In this document: positions 1-15,200 of the stretch, piece after piece
Layout: the number at the start of each line of letters is the position of its first letter
Position numbering within the stretch: the stretch's first letter is position 1
NCBI RefSeq assembly: GCF_040115645.1
Contig: NC_089550.1
Location: 3,472,001 to 3,536,000, forward strand
Length of the DNA: 64,000 nucleotides
Direction: 5' to 3'
Origin: Euwallacea fornicatus
Lineage: Eukaryota; Arthropoda; Insecta; Coleoptera; Curculionidae
The notes under the pieces: generated by a model
What the model saw: only the letters and a program-made list of their open reading frames with translations
The model's database searches: none
Told to the model about the DNA's origin: nothing
Program-made: the position numbers and the translations under genes

Positions 1-107
1 TGATGATAATTTCAAAGGCGTGGAAAATTCCTGTCCGGAATCGCTTTAAAGTTTATAACTTAAAGAGCATCTGCACGAAAAAATAAAAGAGTGCTCGTAA
101 ATCTTAC

Positions 108-291
108 CTGTCTGCTTCTCGGCCACTTTTAGCGTAAATCCTTCGAGTGGTACCGGAATGCTTCGGCCCTTACTGTTTGCCGCGTAGATTAACATTTTCA
201 GTTCTTTTCCAGGATCCAGACCAGTCACGATAAATAGCGGGAATTTCTCCGAAACATTACTTTGAATGGCGTTGGTTTTCCCGTCGTAAAC
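108..291 (-). CDS. Sidestep-like exon K: remainder of the FN3 domain
   Basis: The acceptor is TTCCTGCAG and the donor is G|GTAAGA. The exon is 184 nt, entering in phase 0 and leaving in phase 1. It encodes 'VYDGKTNAIQSNVSEKFPLF', 'VTGLDPGKELKMLIYAANSKG' in part, and 'LEGFTLKVAEKQTG', the F and G strands of FN3. The next exon, expected to carry the membrane-proximal part and transmembrane helix, lies beyond position 1. Confidence 0.92.
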
Positions 292-3200
292 CTGCAGGAA
301 ATAAGCGTTTCAGCTAGAACTAGATGAACTTATTTCTCTAAATTTCAATCCGAAACAATTCCTGTCCGTTTTAATTAAGTTATAAGTTCCGGTGAAAATC
401 TCGGCGGACGTCAGACGGGCGGCCGGCTAATCCATATTAATAAACTTTGTAAGAAATGGCCGAAGTTAAACCATTACAGCAAGGTTAATATGTCCCTGGA
501 GAGCTATGTCCGGCAAATACTAGCGAGTTAATGGATCCCTTATTAATCAAGCGCTAATCGTGGCACTGAGATTGCATGCCCGCCCTTTTAACCCACTGGA
601 TCACGTACTAACTCGATCGGCTATGAGGACATGAGACAATCGCAAAAAGCCCTTCTACCGGGTAGAATAAACAAAGGCTTTACGTAAATCCTCATTATCC
701 TCTCTTAATTACAGGCAACTTTCCGAAACTACAGTTGGCTCTCTATACATGCAAATGTCAATAATACTAACGAGCTTCCTCGAAGGCGAAATACCCGCAG
801 GGGAGCCAGTTGTGGACTACCGCATTTCTCTTTACACGAGAGAAGATCATTTTGAGACGTGTTTACAGTTAAGCATTGCGATGTTCAGTTTAAGCATGCT
901 GATATTGTTAATAACCGACCATGGCGGCTTTTCACAGGATAACATGCGAAGTGGTTCCCGTTCTATGTGGTCAGACACTGTCGACTTTAGAATATCGCGA
1001 AGCAAGCTCGCTTCAGATATAAACATTTATAAATTTGTTCTTATTCGCCAAGAATAGAAAATCAAATTTATCATTAGTTAGAATTGTAGAAAACTGAGAC
1101 GGCAAAGCGTTATCACAACATTCTTGTTATCATTGCGCTTCTACCTATGTCTTCGTGTTAAATACCCTCACCTTTCCACTTCTCAAACGATTATGTTCGT
1201 TAAACAATGACATTTTCTACTTCGCAAGTCTCAATATTCTGACCAGCGATTTTTCTCTTCCGATAGTTAATAACCCCATATCATGCATCAAGAAATTTCT
1301 GGAAACTACTAAAATTTCAAAAGCTGTATGAACACATATTTCTCCAGAATATCAATTGAGTCTGTTGAAAAAGGTGCCAGGCTCAATTTGAACCACTTTT
1401 TTCAATTTTTTTGATCTCGTAGATCGCTTAAGCGTCACAGATGGTTTCAGAAAATAACGCTATATTTACTGTTATGACGAAATATTCAGTTTTGAAGGAG
1501 CTCCAAAATGTTTAAAAATCGATTTTCTTCAATATCTTCATAACACAGTGATGTTCTTTAAGCATTAACCCTGCTATAACTCAAATTCGTTCCTCGATTA
1601 CTTATTTGTAACTAAGGGTCCTAGAAAACTTTCGATTATTTGGCGAAAACAAAAGGATCTTGGGTGATTTAAATACCTAAGGGACATACTATATACCCTA
1701 GTAACACTTTTTTTACCTCCAATAGAAAATATTGCGGCAGACCCCCGTCAAATCCCTCGGTGCACTCCACTTCAAGTGAATCGTTAGTCCTATTGACAAT
1801 GGAGCAGTTATGCAGAGGGTCCGGTTTCCCTGCCCCAATCACATGAAATATGCAAGGCTCCTCTTGTTTGCCTGGGAAGTTGGATGCCCAACACATAACC
1901 TGAAATTTTTATATGAGACCAAATACATTATTAAATAAGGTGACGGAAACTATCAGCCTTACTGTTCCATAATCGAGGTCTGATACTGGAGTGAAGCTGA
2001 AATTGGAGGAGTAGATGATATCGTTGGGATTGAAGGTCTCTGGTGTGATGCTCACTTCCTTCACTTCTTCTGAGTGATTGAAGCTCCACGTGAACTTCGA
2101 AGGAGGAGGATAGGACTCGACTTCGCAGAGGATGTTGGCCTTCTCATGTTTAGCAACGCCGTAGAGGAACTTTTGGTTTTTGTTGCATAAAGGCTTGTCT
2201 GGTGTAAGAAAAAGTGGATTTAGAAGTATTAAAATGGTAAAAAACGCCTTAGGAAAGTCATTTAAAGTCTCTCGAATTTAAAAAACTTTCCTCATTGAAA
2301 ACTTTATTTACTGCATCCTCTTTCGCTTAACTATCTTTTCATCGGGACAGTTAATGCAGATGCAGCTCGAAAGTTAGTTTATCCAACCCTCGATCGTTTC
2401 CTTTTCCAAATAAACTGCAAGATCAAGCAACTATTTTTCCTCGGTCCCTTAAGGGTTTTGCCGGAGACCTTTGTTTAACTAACGATGGCTATTTTTTGCT
2501 ATAAACTTGACTTATGGCAACGGAATGGGCGTACGGTCCCAATGACGCGTGATATTGGACTATTTACTTCTTGATGTCTCGTGTTTCTGGACTTAGTGTA
2601 CGGTCATTTATTTACGTAGACGGTTGTTTTGGCGAAATACTTACACATGACCTTTAGCTGGATTACATTGCTTTCTCCATCCCCTTCCACGTTTGAGGCG
2701 ACACAGGAATAATTCCCGACCTGGCTTCGATTCACTGCTTGAAGGTTCAAATCACCGGAACTTTTGATCACCATTTGATTGCCTTGCATCACTTGGTTCT
2801 GAAATGTATTTTTTAACTAAATTTATAGTAAAATCCTGACAATCTGGCGAAGGTGACTGGACATTCTTTTTGATAAGATGCCCAAACACCATTTACAGCT
2901 CATAACAACTATTTTTCAAATATTAAATATCACATTCGATCTCCGATGTAATATAGAATATGTGGTGAAAATTTTTGAATACCGTGATTTAAACAACATT
3001 TTGCATAGTTGTTTGCGTTTTTCAACAATTATTACTAATTCAGGTTACTGCAAATTCGATGGATTTTACACTTTTTTTACGGGGATTTATATCATTTTCA
3101 CACAAAGGATTTTAGTATGTAAAATGCTAATTGAAATTTTGCCTCAGCAAAAATGAGCCGAGAATAAAGGGAATGTTAATTAAGAACTATAATTAAGAAA

Positions 3201-6200
3201 TTCCAGTAGAGTCACAGAAAATCTCAGCTCTGGAGTGAATTCTAAAGTCTGGTTTACAAAAAAGGAGGTCCATAAAGGAATGTTTAATTTTAGGGAATTA
3301 TTGTATTACCTAATAATTTATTATACAAGATGCTTTAGAACTATGGAATTAAATTTCTAGGGTTGTTACTCTGCAACAATAGAGGACATCTGAGTATAAG
3401 AACTTGTGTTCGCAAATGTCTCCCTAAAGCATTACGGCCTTGTGATGCTTTAAGACAGTAATGTGCAAAAACAAACACGTAATAATAAATAAAAAAATGT
3501 ATTTGTACACATTAACACTGCAGAATTTGTTCAAAATGTAGTCCTTGACCTGAACGCTCCTGTTGAATAGTTCTTGCTAAACGCTTATCTTAGCCAAGAC
3601 TGATAATAGAAATTCTCGATTGTTAGTTTGACACGTTCACTCATCACCTTTACTAATTTTAAAAAGTTTGTAAAGTAATCTGTCTCTATATAGAACTACA
3701 CTGATCAAGAACCGGCAGTTATGCATCCGGCATATAAAGCAAAAAATCCAACGTAAAAGGTGCTGCGCAGCGGATCGGACAACATTGGATCAGCAGAGGT
3801 GGTCCAGTTCCGTGACCTCCTAGATCATCTGATCTAACCCCTTTAGATTTCTTTCTAAGAGGACGTGTAAACTTTCCAGTTTATGAAATGAGGAATCCCT
3901 AGAGATTCGATCTCGTAATTCTGAAACACCCTGTGGATCTATATTTCTGTGAACTTTATTCTGCCATTTTTAAGACAATTCGTGAGCATTTTTTGCTTCA
4001 TCATGCGCCAATGAACTAAGCCCGAAATTTGTCAAAATGCCATAGTGACAAGACCGCTAGCAACGACATTGAATATAAATAGACGTCTATTTTGTTAGAG
4101 ACGAAGGAAATGCAAGAATGTGTAGTTGCCTTAAAGGATGTCTTGGGTCGAATAAAACGGAGTCACGTCTATGAAAAATTTACTGCCGCGCCGCCATCAG
4201 TTCCCAACAAAGGTTCGGAAGTTAAGGAATTCCTTGTCGCTCCCCATCGAGAAATATTTCCTATTTCATACGTGTTAAGCACTCAAATTAAAACAATTCT
4301 CTCGCTCCGTTCAATGGCTAATTTCAACTTCTTGCGATGTCGAAATAAGGGCAACTACAGTCAATCTGGGGTAAAGCTATAATAGTATCTCTAATTTAAA
4401 AGGGGGGTGAGATATTTTGTTTTGGTTAAAAGCAAAGGAAACTTTAATAGAGTCGTTTTCGAGAATAAGGAACTTTTGCAGCACCAGACCCATTCGCTTT
4501 TACTGTTCCCGGAGATATAACAGTCACACTTGGTTTTGAGTTATACTTCTACAAAGTATACACGTTACGTTCATTCCCCCTTTTGTTGAAAAAAGGATAC
4601 AATTTAGATCGTTAAATACCAGCAGCAACATTTCAATGTAAAATAAGCAATATGGCTCTTTGAATATCCCAATTTGCCCGAGAGCATGTTTCTCCTCAAA
4701 GTCCTAACAACTTGAAACAAGGAGAATAAATGTTTAATTTCCCGTGATTTTATTTACGACTACCGAGGAAAGTTGGGACGACTTTTGGAAACAAATCCGA
4801 GGAAAAATTTTAATTTATGACGGGGATCCTGAATTATGATTCGCGCGGAATAATGAAATTTTTGTAACTTTCCTCAATTGAGCGTTTGACGAAAAAATCC
4901 AGTCGAAATTGAGCCTCTAAACTTATTTTGAATTGAGCTCCAAAAAAGAGAGCTTTTGCCAAAACAAGCTGTATTTTAATATCTTGCTGAAAGGCACTTT
5001 TCCAACTTGCCGGGGCAAAGTTGTCCTGATTGTGTCTCTAGCTGGAACGAAAAGTTGAAGAAATCTCGTGAAGTATAGTTTGAAGTTTTGCTTGAAGAAG
5101 GCAATCTTGTTGGGAACAGTAGCATGAAAATGTTGTAACTCTTAAGAAAATGTCAAATAACGACTTTCTGCGAGGAGGACTAATAATAGAAAACCTCGCA
5201 TCAGTATAAAATGTAAGATAGATTTATCAATCCGCCTTTACAGTAAAAACATTTTATCTCAATCGAAGATTTATATTCTGTCTAAAGGGATAAGCTGAAT
5301 CTCGTCTGACACAGTGCAAAGCTGCTATTAGAGCACATTTTTAAGTGCGATCGATTTTGAATTATAAGATCTACAATGCGCTTGAATGAGTTCGTAAGCT
5401 GAGTTTTCTCCGACTTTGAAGGGAAAAGAAAAATAAACATGGCGAACTTCTAAGGATGAGCATATCCAACTTATTGTTGGTAGTGCGAAAAATATCTTGT
5501 CAAGTGTTAAAGAACATGTTTTAAGTCAGATATTTACGAAAAAACTACAAACATTTTTCTGTTTGGAGGAAAACCATTTTATGTAATTTCCCCCATAAAA
5601 TAAACTTCCTGCGGTGCATTATTTCTAATTATCCAAAACGAACAGCAAAAATATAATATTTGTGGGCATTTCGAAACTTTGTTTCTAGGGACCTAATTAT
5701 ATGCCAGGCCATTAGAATCAAATGGGGATTATTCGGTATAGAAGTTAATTCGCCCAAACTAAGTATTAAATACTGTACCATTTGATTTAGAAATATATGC
5801 TTCTGCTACTATAACAGAAATGTCTGAGCTACGAATTTTCTAATAAACTTACGTTAAACTTCCAAACGATCTTATACGCGTGAGGGTTTGCAGTCACATT
5901 ACACACGAAGTAAACATCATCCCCTTCCTCAATATCATCAGGATTCAAATTAGATCCCCACACGAGGTCGATTATTGGAACATCTGGAATCAGTTCACAA
6001 CATCTGCCTCTAAAACTTAATACGTCCTCAAGAAAACTTACAAAACACATTTAGTTTCAGGCTACTCTCTAAAGCTCCGGTTTTCACCTTCGGGTTTACA
6101 GCTTTGCAGATGAGGGTCCTGCCATTGTGCAATCGAGTGAGGAGGAGGGTGAGGGTTGAGGTTGTTGAATTGTCATCTTCAGAGGTCTAAGGCATGACAT

Positions 6201-9200
6201 AAAGAGGATTAGGAATTCAATAATTGAATACTTACAGCGATGCTAATATTGTACTTAGGCCCTCTGAGCTCCTTTCCATCCAAGTGCCAAGAGATCTTTG
6301 CTGCAGGCCTGGATCCAAAGGTGTTGCAAGGAATTTCGTACTTCCTATCGGCGCTGAATGGTTGATTGCTGCTTAGAATTTCCACGGCTACCGGACGAAC
6401 TGCAATGGGGAAAATGCCTGAGATTTGAGGGAAAAAGGGGCTTCTTCTTAAAAGCTTTATTGCCGGCATTAAGCCTGAGGGTGGACAGATTGGGTCGTAA
6501 ACGGACGGGGATAATGATGGCTTACGTTCGAAAGGGGGAGCGTCCCTTAAATATTTTACCACGATAAGAAAGAATATTTTACGAGTAGGAAGATGTTGAA
6601 TATTGAGTGTTATAGCTTTAACAATATAATTTGAAAACATATGACTCGCCCTTTGTATCAAAAGGCCTAACTACGTTAATTATGTTAAGGAATAATGGTT
6701 TAAGTGCGAATATGGAGCATTAGAAATTTCTTAACATAATTTAAAAAAGGATGATTCACATTTTACTTTCTGAGGAACGAAGTGGCTGGTGTAAATTGTA
6801 AGTTATGATCTTGAAAATAATTGGAAATCCAAGACATGTCGTTGATATCAAGTATCCCACCATTAAATTTTCGGAGGTTTTGAAAAATCGTGAATTTGCA
6901 AATTGCTTTAATGAATGCCGGCACGAAAATTAGGAAAATTAATCAGAAATCCTGGGCTAATTCCATGTTAAACACGCAGGTTTGGAGCACGAAAAGTTGC
7001 AATCTGCAAACTTTATGTAACGCCGGGCAATAATACGACACATTTGGTTAATGCTTTATTTGGATCTGGCCAAATTAGTTCTTTGTTCCGCTTCGTCGAA
7101 TAAATGGCTTTGGGGATCAGTAAATAATATATTAAGTTCGATTCTAGTTAGCATAAAGTAATTATTTGCTGTAATACAATGCTCTGGATGCCGGCTAGTG
7201 CCTGGAAACCTGACTTCAATTCTCAACTGTCTTTGGAAAATCTAGGCAGATAAGTCGCTTAATATTGTTATCAGCTCCGCTCCGGTTCTGTTTAGTGTTA
7301 AAGTCACGTAAAATGTGTCTTTTTCCACTTGGGTTATCTCTTAAGAAACTCACTTTGCTGCAAGACAATATTTGAGTCTTCCATTCATTAGAAACGAACT
7401 TTACGGAATATAAAAACAATTTTTTCATCGATCAACATGAACCAAAATCATTTGCATAATTTACACCCGTAAAGTCGATTTTCATTATCACAACGCCAAC
7501 TACAATCCCGACATAAAATAAATTAATAATTTATTTAAAGCGGAGCAGTGTTACTGTCAAGGTAATGAAATTACTGAGTACGTCATGTAGCTGACTTGCT
7601 AATGAAAAATTCAAGACGTTTCTAGAGAGGCTCGCCTTTCAACTAGTCCTAGTTATTATTTGTGAACCTGCTTAAGGTAAAGTACACATTTCTCTTTAGT
7701 TTAGTGTGTTCGAGCATGTGTTCGACGATGAAGAGGCAGTTTGGTTGCTCAACGAGCGTTCTGGACCTATATAGAAAATTTTAGGTGAGAAATAGGTGTT
7801 TAATAGAAAGTTTGTAATATAAACATCAAGTAAATTTCCACCGTTCTTCGCCCCCTTGGAACCTAATATCAAAATGAATCAAAGGCCGAGATTTGAAAGG
7901 TGTGATTACCTTAATTGAAACAAATTCTGTGATAAGTATCCCTAATTATCTTTAAAAAATGTATTTTTAAGTATTTCTTAAAATATTCATAGATGTTGCG
8001 ACAATGGTCAGTCGGTGAGTGCGCCATCATTGCAGCTAAAATAAAAAAATTAAATTTAAATCGAACCCTTCGAAACAGATTCGAGGCATTAAACTAATGT
8101 TGTAAAGGGTCATTCCTAAAATTAACCATTTAAATTCTATCCCTTGAAAGGTGCAATTTAAGTTTCGTTAAAATTTCTCTTGGGATTTTGTTACTTTGAA
8201 AGTGATCAGACATCTCGCCCAGTACTTTCAAGAAAATCCAATTGTCGAGTTTAAATAATGTTAGATAATTGGAAAAGAGATATAGAAACTCTGACTGCAG
8301 CAACATACATTTTTCAGAATATTCTATTTGAAAAATATAATTTTCGAAATTCAGTTAGTTCTCTAGTGGAGATTTCGATTTCAGCAGATGACTGGCAATT
8401 GGTAGACTCATATTCAACACTTTCAAATAATATAGAGTCTTTTTTTTGGTTGCTAGAACTTTTAAAAATGTTTTCGAGGCGATTTATCCGAAATGGATCT
8501 TATCTACACCTGGATCGTTAAAATTATGACCAATTGGTAAATTTTGGTTTAGCGTTATCGATTTGCTTCAATATGTTCCCATGACCTCATTAACGAGATT
8601 TTCTTTTCTATGGCGCACGGGCAAAGAAGAAAATCACATTTCAAAGCCACCAATATCAAGATTACAAATTAATGAATGAGAGGGAAACGAGGAGCTTTGG
8701 GAAAGCCAGTAGTTATTCCAGCTCAAAGAGAAAAAAAAACAAACTCGACTTTATCCCCACAAATGGAATTCGGTCTTGATACTTTTGACACAAAGAGTCT
8801 CATTCGTATTCAACCAGTGAAGGCGGCAAGCGTTTAAGATCCAGTTTTGAGCTTTTTCAAACAACCGATGGAAATCTTTACACCAAGTTACTTTGAGTAT
8901 CCGCGAAAAGAATACATTCCTAAACCTTTTACCCACCCCGGGGCATAAAAGGAGTCCGTAAAATGTTAGAAGCGTTTTCTTGTCGGAATTTCAAAACAGC
9001 TGGAATACACGATTTATTCATACGGTTAAGGACGCGCGGTTTATTTACGGCTGCAACTTTTAAAGCGAAACTTGCATTCTACTTCCGTTTGTGATGATCT
9101 ATTGAATTTTCCAGTGGATTTGACTACAATAGCTTTCACTCACTGTTTGTTATTCATGAAATTGTGTAATTCACAGATTAGTAACACTCACGATCAGGAC

Positions 9201-12200
9201 AACTGCCTTTACCTTCAAGTGCGCTACTATGAATATTTATCGTCACTAGTTCGATTACCTGGCGATCCTGAGGGCTTAAGCTTCTCAAGCAAGGACTTTC
9301 CATGAAAACAAGGGAAATTTCCGCTGATTAACTTCCGAAAAACATCTTAAAATCCTTCAAAAACAGTCACAAAATAACGTGACCCCGAGTATTGTTCCAG
9401 CTAACGTAGTTTATGTAACGTTATGAGGGTAGGTCCCATCAATCATAATATGTCACCTTGGTGTGTTCCAGATTTGAACCTTCAGCCGTGCAAATATCCT
9501 TTTTGCCAAAAACATCAAACTCGGCTTATTTTTGTTTGTTGCCTGAATGTTGTATTTTGCTGATGTGATGGATCGCATTCTGGCCTTTTTCATGCCGAAT
9601 GAGTTTTTACTTTGAAGAGGCCTACTTTCGAGCCATTTTCTGAAGCGGAGTTATAAATATTTGAGCCCCAAGATCCCTGACTCACTTTTGGGGTTAATTT
9701 TGTCGTCGATACACATAAATTATGCATTTGGTTTTCCTAGGGTAAATTAGAAAACTCGCTGTAACATGTTTTGAAATGAAACTTTAAAAGTTTTCTATAG
9801 GAAGTTTGGGGCTTTTTTACTATTTAATGAGGCGTAATAAAAAAGTTTTTGTATTCACTGAGACTATGTTCCAAACTAAATGGATCTGGTGAAGAAATAA
9901 TTATCGTTCGTAAAAACTTAATATACTAATATTATGGTCCCGGTACTTTGCATACATCGTAAGTTCTATATTTTAGCTGGAGTAGAAAAGTACTAGCTAC
10001 AAAACACTCAGTGGCCTTATGATAACCTTGATGAGGCTTTTGGATTTTTGGAAATTTTCTAGGAGGCGTAAAAAATTATTTGAAAGTGTAATCCACATAT
10101 TGATTTTTTTAAAATAGTATTTCACAAAAACGTTTGGTATTGTTTATTTCTTAGATTGTTGTTGGTTTTTAGCGTAACTGATAATTTCTCGCCTGATTTA
10201 TTAAACAAATTCTGAGAAGAATTCAAAAATGAACACTCTTTTGTCTTCATTCTAATATTCGCCAACAAAAAAGCGAATCATCAAGTTCTGATAAAACCAA
10301 GCTGAATCCGTGCCTGCTTAAACCCCGCCACCAAATTAAACTTAATTAAAACCCTCCTCAAAATCAGCCAGTTTCCTAGTTTCATAAACATTTTTTAAAT
10401 GAATGGCCTGGATTTTTGCTGACTATTTTATGTGCGGTAAATTAAATTTTGCAGCCTGCATTGTTTCAGCGGGCCCATTGTATGGGAAATAATTAAGAAC
10501 ATCGCGGAATGTTCATTACATAGTCATTGTGGTACGAGCAGGTTCCCGTTTTCGCACTCATTGTCCCTTAAGAAATCGGGTAATTAGAAAAAAGTTGAAA
10601 GGAACGTGACTTACAGTGGATATCTAGGGAGGTTGTCGCCGATAGGGGCTGACTGATGTTGTTGTTTGTCGCCTGACAGGTGAAGGTAGCATGGAGGTGA
10701 GATCTTTGGAGGTTATAGATGGTCAATTGGTTGCTGTAGAGATTTTCGTAGGGATTGTACGAAGGGGTTGTCTCTAGTAGTTTGCCCTCGAACCACCATT
10801 TTATGTTTGGTTTGGGTTTGCCTGAAATTTGTTAAATCAATTTATGGTGTGAGGTGCTACTGTCACTCGTAACGTAAAGAAGCTTTTTTAATTTTCTTGT
10901 CAAACATTATGTCTTTGTGCTAAATCAAATTAAACTTAAAATGATAACGTTCGTAGAGAATGCTTTAAGTTTGAAAAATATTGTAGAGTCAGTGATGTAG
11001 ATACTTTGAAATCGGATTTAGCTTAGATCAAATTCTGTGAAATTTGGTATATTGAGAAAACGAATAAAATATCTCTAGAAATCCCACCGGTACGTCACTA
11101 CCTTGAATCAATTTATATTGAATATAAAAATCTTCGTAGATAAAACTTTGAGTTTGAAAAATGTGGTATTGGTTTTTAAATTATATTTAGCACACATGAA
11201 ATCGTGGCAAATTTAGAATTTGTGGGTAGCGGCTTAAAATTCTTCTAGAAATTTCACCGATGCGGTACTGTCTTAAATTTGATAAAATTTATGATTTAAG
11301 TTTGTGAAAAAGAAATTTGAAATATACTTAGCTCGGTGCAAATATTGAGAAATTTTTTAAAAATTTAATAAGAATAAGAACGCGACTTGAAAATGTTTTA
11401 AAATATCCCTACGGTACGTCACTGCCTTAAATTAAATTTTAATTTTACTTATCGAAAACGAGCGATTTACACTCGAATTACTTATTAATGTTGAAGTAGT
11501 AGAAACCTTTAACATCATTTCAAAAAGGAACATTACGAATATTTTTGTCATTAAAAGAAAATAAATGAAAATAGTCCCATACCTCAGTGGCTAAAAATTA
11601 TATGATGGTCCTAATGTTCTAAATCATTAATTCAGCGAAAACACCAGAACCTTCAATGATACTTACCTCCCTTTACCATACAATTCAACTTAACATCCTG
11701 CCCTTCTTCGTAGGGTCCCGCCAGTTGCTTGACCTCATTACCCTTCTCATCGTAGATGGTGGGAGGGCTGGGAGGCACTGCAACAATTTAAACATTCTTT
11801 ACTAACCCATAATCCTGATTAATACGAGGAGATTATAGGTCCATCATCACCTTTCCCAACCTTGCTGGCCCATATAAAACTCCATTACTCCCCGGGACAT
11901 ATAACTCCAATAAGATAATTCCCAACCCACATATTTCAGGCTGAACAGAGCGGCCTGCGGTGACCAGAGGTCATTTTTATATTTTATCTTAAACGCTCTG
12001 AGGAGGTTTTTATCTATCATCGGGACTCACATGATTTTCGTTATTACAACTGCCACTTACAGGGATGTATTAGGGTTGATTTTTGACCCCCCCGGCTATT
12101 ATATGGATGACAAATGGACCCAGGGCGTGAACGCACTTCTTATAAGTGAAAAAGTTAATTCGAGCTATTGAAGAAGAAATTTGTCAGGGGTGGCACAATG

Positions 12201-15200
12201 ACAGGGGCGTGGATGAATTATATTTTTAGTTATGAGGTGAGAATGAGGGATTACGGTTTTCATCGATCTGTGCGTTTGTGTGCGTCTCCGCATCAGACTA
12301 TTCCACTCCCTTTTTTTATCGACAAACGATACGTGTCCAATTCCATAAGGAAAGCTCTTGAAATTCTGCTAGAGAATCACAATGACTGTTTATATACACA
12401 CAAACATTCGAGCCTTTAGACCTTCCTTGGCTTTGCCATATAAAAAGCGGTTTTGCCTGATTGTGTATAAGCAAGAGAAAGGAAAATCATATTTAATGTC
12501 ATCCTCTCAGCTTCTATTTTCCGTAATTTCGGAGACGAGCAACTGGGGAAAGAAAGGAAAATATCGGGGTATTTGCATATTTCTGTTGTATCGAATATTT
12601 GCCTCTAAGATGAATTTAGGTTTTCCTTATTACGGGGGAGAGGGGGTTGTGAGAGTCAGAGAACATTCCATTGCCTCCTCAAGCATCGAAGCTACATACC
12701 GAGAAAGGTGAAGTGTTGAGAAACAAAATTGTCTGAATATAGAAAGTAAGGGCAGCAATGAAGGACAAGAATTCCATTATAAATATTCTACGCTCTAAAC
12801 GTTTCAGAATCCAATCTTCTATGTGTTAAAATTCAATTTCTCGTCTAGCTCATTAATGGCTTTAATCAATCTAATATCGGCCCACATTTAAATCTTATTG
12901 AAAATCCAAATTAAAATCCGCCTTTAAAAATCCGAATACTAATTTAATTCAATCAGTTTCGGAATGAAATAAAGAATTTCCAGGAATATTCTTTTCAGTT
13001 CGTCGACACAAAGGCTAGGTCCTTATTAGCATATTTTTTGTATTGTTCCGTTTTCAAAGGCACATTTAGAGTTTCCGTTTGTCATAAAGAAACGGATTAT
13101 TCAAATTTGAACGAAAAATAATGAACGTTTTTGACTATAAGAACCCTTTCATCTAAATCGAAACGCGTAGGTTGTGTGGAGGGTGATATCTGTTTACAAT
13201 TGCAACACTAAGCCTAGGGATCGAATTTTTTCAACAAAGGCAATCGAATTAAAATGATATTTGATTCATAGTTCTCTTTCAGAATTAGAAAGAGCAGTTT
13301 TGCGTTTAAACCACGCTAACACAATCAGTCCATTTAAAACAAACTAAATCTTGAAAACTAAAGCTAACACTGTGAGTTGATTTAAACAGAAATACAGGCC
13401 AAATTACATGGTTTTTTTTCAGTACCTCTCCCGCAACGTTATTTGCAAGGTAAAAAGAAAAATTACCAAAAAACATGAAAACTTTTTTTTTAAAGAAATA
13501 ACTTTTTTGCAAGCCAAATTAAGTCTTCTTTTTTACTTAACTAACACTCATTCAGGAGGCCTTTTAACGAGCTGTAAATCTAAAAGTTTCACTATATAGT
13601 CCTCGTCTTGCCCGGTATAATTTATAGTAATTATGACTCCAAAAGCTGGAACATGAAGCAATTACGCCCTTTCATCCTGGACTTGCTAACGGAAGAAACG
13701 GCCCTATTTGTTTCTAGAAGGGCCATTATTTATAATGACGCCCGAGATTCGCATGGAGCACTAAAGGAAAACGCAGCTTTTATTGCTTAACGGATGATTT
13801 TGTGGAAAAAATGAGCCTCGAATTAATTCGGATGTACTCTGAAGTATGGTGAGAATAAAAAATTAATATAGAGGAACAAGGAAGCAGAACGCAGACCTGT
13901 ATCAAAAACCGTCGTGTGTATGATTGAAAGTGGTTCGATTCAGTATGTTCGTAAGAACCACTGAATTAAGAGTCAGTAGGTACCTTTTATTTAATTCGGT
14001 GTTTCATTTTCTTGCCAATCTTGACAAATTTGAAACATCATTTAGCTGTAAAACCAAAGTTTAACAAACACATAAAATAATATCTGGATGAAAATAACAA
14101 TTTCCGCATATTGAGAAAACAATCTCTGTACAGGATAAAATGCAGATTTATGTTGAGTGAGATATCTTCCCTCTACACCCATGAAAGATTTTCCGCCTCC
14201 ATGAGTCTCAGCAAACTTAAGTGAACCCTAAAATCTCTCCACCTTGAAGATTATAACTTTTTTTAAAATTGTGCCACGCCTAAGGATAAACCATCAGTCT
14301 GTTGCCCTATATCAATCTCTGTCGGTTTTCAAGATTATGCTTAGAAAAATAAGCATCGAAACGAGTTAAAATCCCATTCTCATATTCGGGACGTAACGTT
14401 ATCCTTTATTACCCAACCTGCCAACCTCTCTTTTGATGACTGCAAATAGATAAGTATCCGACTCTTTCGTGGAACATTGACCTTGCTGAAGTGGAAACGA
14501 GAATACACAATGGATCAATTTCCATGTAGCCAATTCTGGGAAAAGATGGTTGAAAATGAGACGTTCCCGAATCGGGGGACAAACGCGTCCCCGAGGTCCT
14601 TAAAACCCGCTAGTTTTGCAACCCTCCATTTATTTAGAATGGAAACTGTGCGTAACTAAAATATTCACCCGGTGAAACACCTAAAACTGGGAAGCGTTCT
14701 AAAACTAAGTAAATAAACTACCCGCTCCTTGAAAGCTGCCTTTCTGATGCATAATGCATGGAAAGAGTTTATTTTTTCTCCGATTCTTGTTCACTTTCGC
14801 CTCTCCCAAGACGTATAAATAATAACAAAAGGAAATTTTGGAGACAACCGTAATACAGGACGAAACAAAGAAATGGCCGTTATTTCCTGATTAGTGTGAT
14901 GGTTCTCGCCCATTGGGAAATGTTGTTTTGCAGACGTTCCCGTACATAAAATTATTTTAAACGCGTCTTATTATGGGAAATAACAAGAAATTTCTGTTGC
15001 ACATGGTAATAAAAGGAAGGAGAACAAGCTCAAAACTCGACTTAATTTCTCTATTTATTCCGACAGGTAAGGGGAAAAAGAAGGGCGAAACTGCAGACGG
15101 TTTCGTGGAAATTACAGTTGTTTCTATTCGGATAATCATTTCGGAATATGCGACTAAGGAATTTGCATATGCAGACTGAAGAAAACCACCGTACCATAAT

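Noticed and set aside
749..1057. 102-codon plus-strand open frame
   Set aside because: It lies in an intron opposite the host gene and shows no domain, splice context or upstream signal; treated as chance.
4092..4382. 96-codon plus-strand open frame next to a transposase remnant
   Set aside because: It opens with TTG rather than ATG and has no recognisable family; not supported as a gene.
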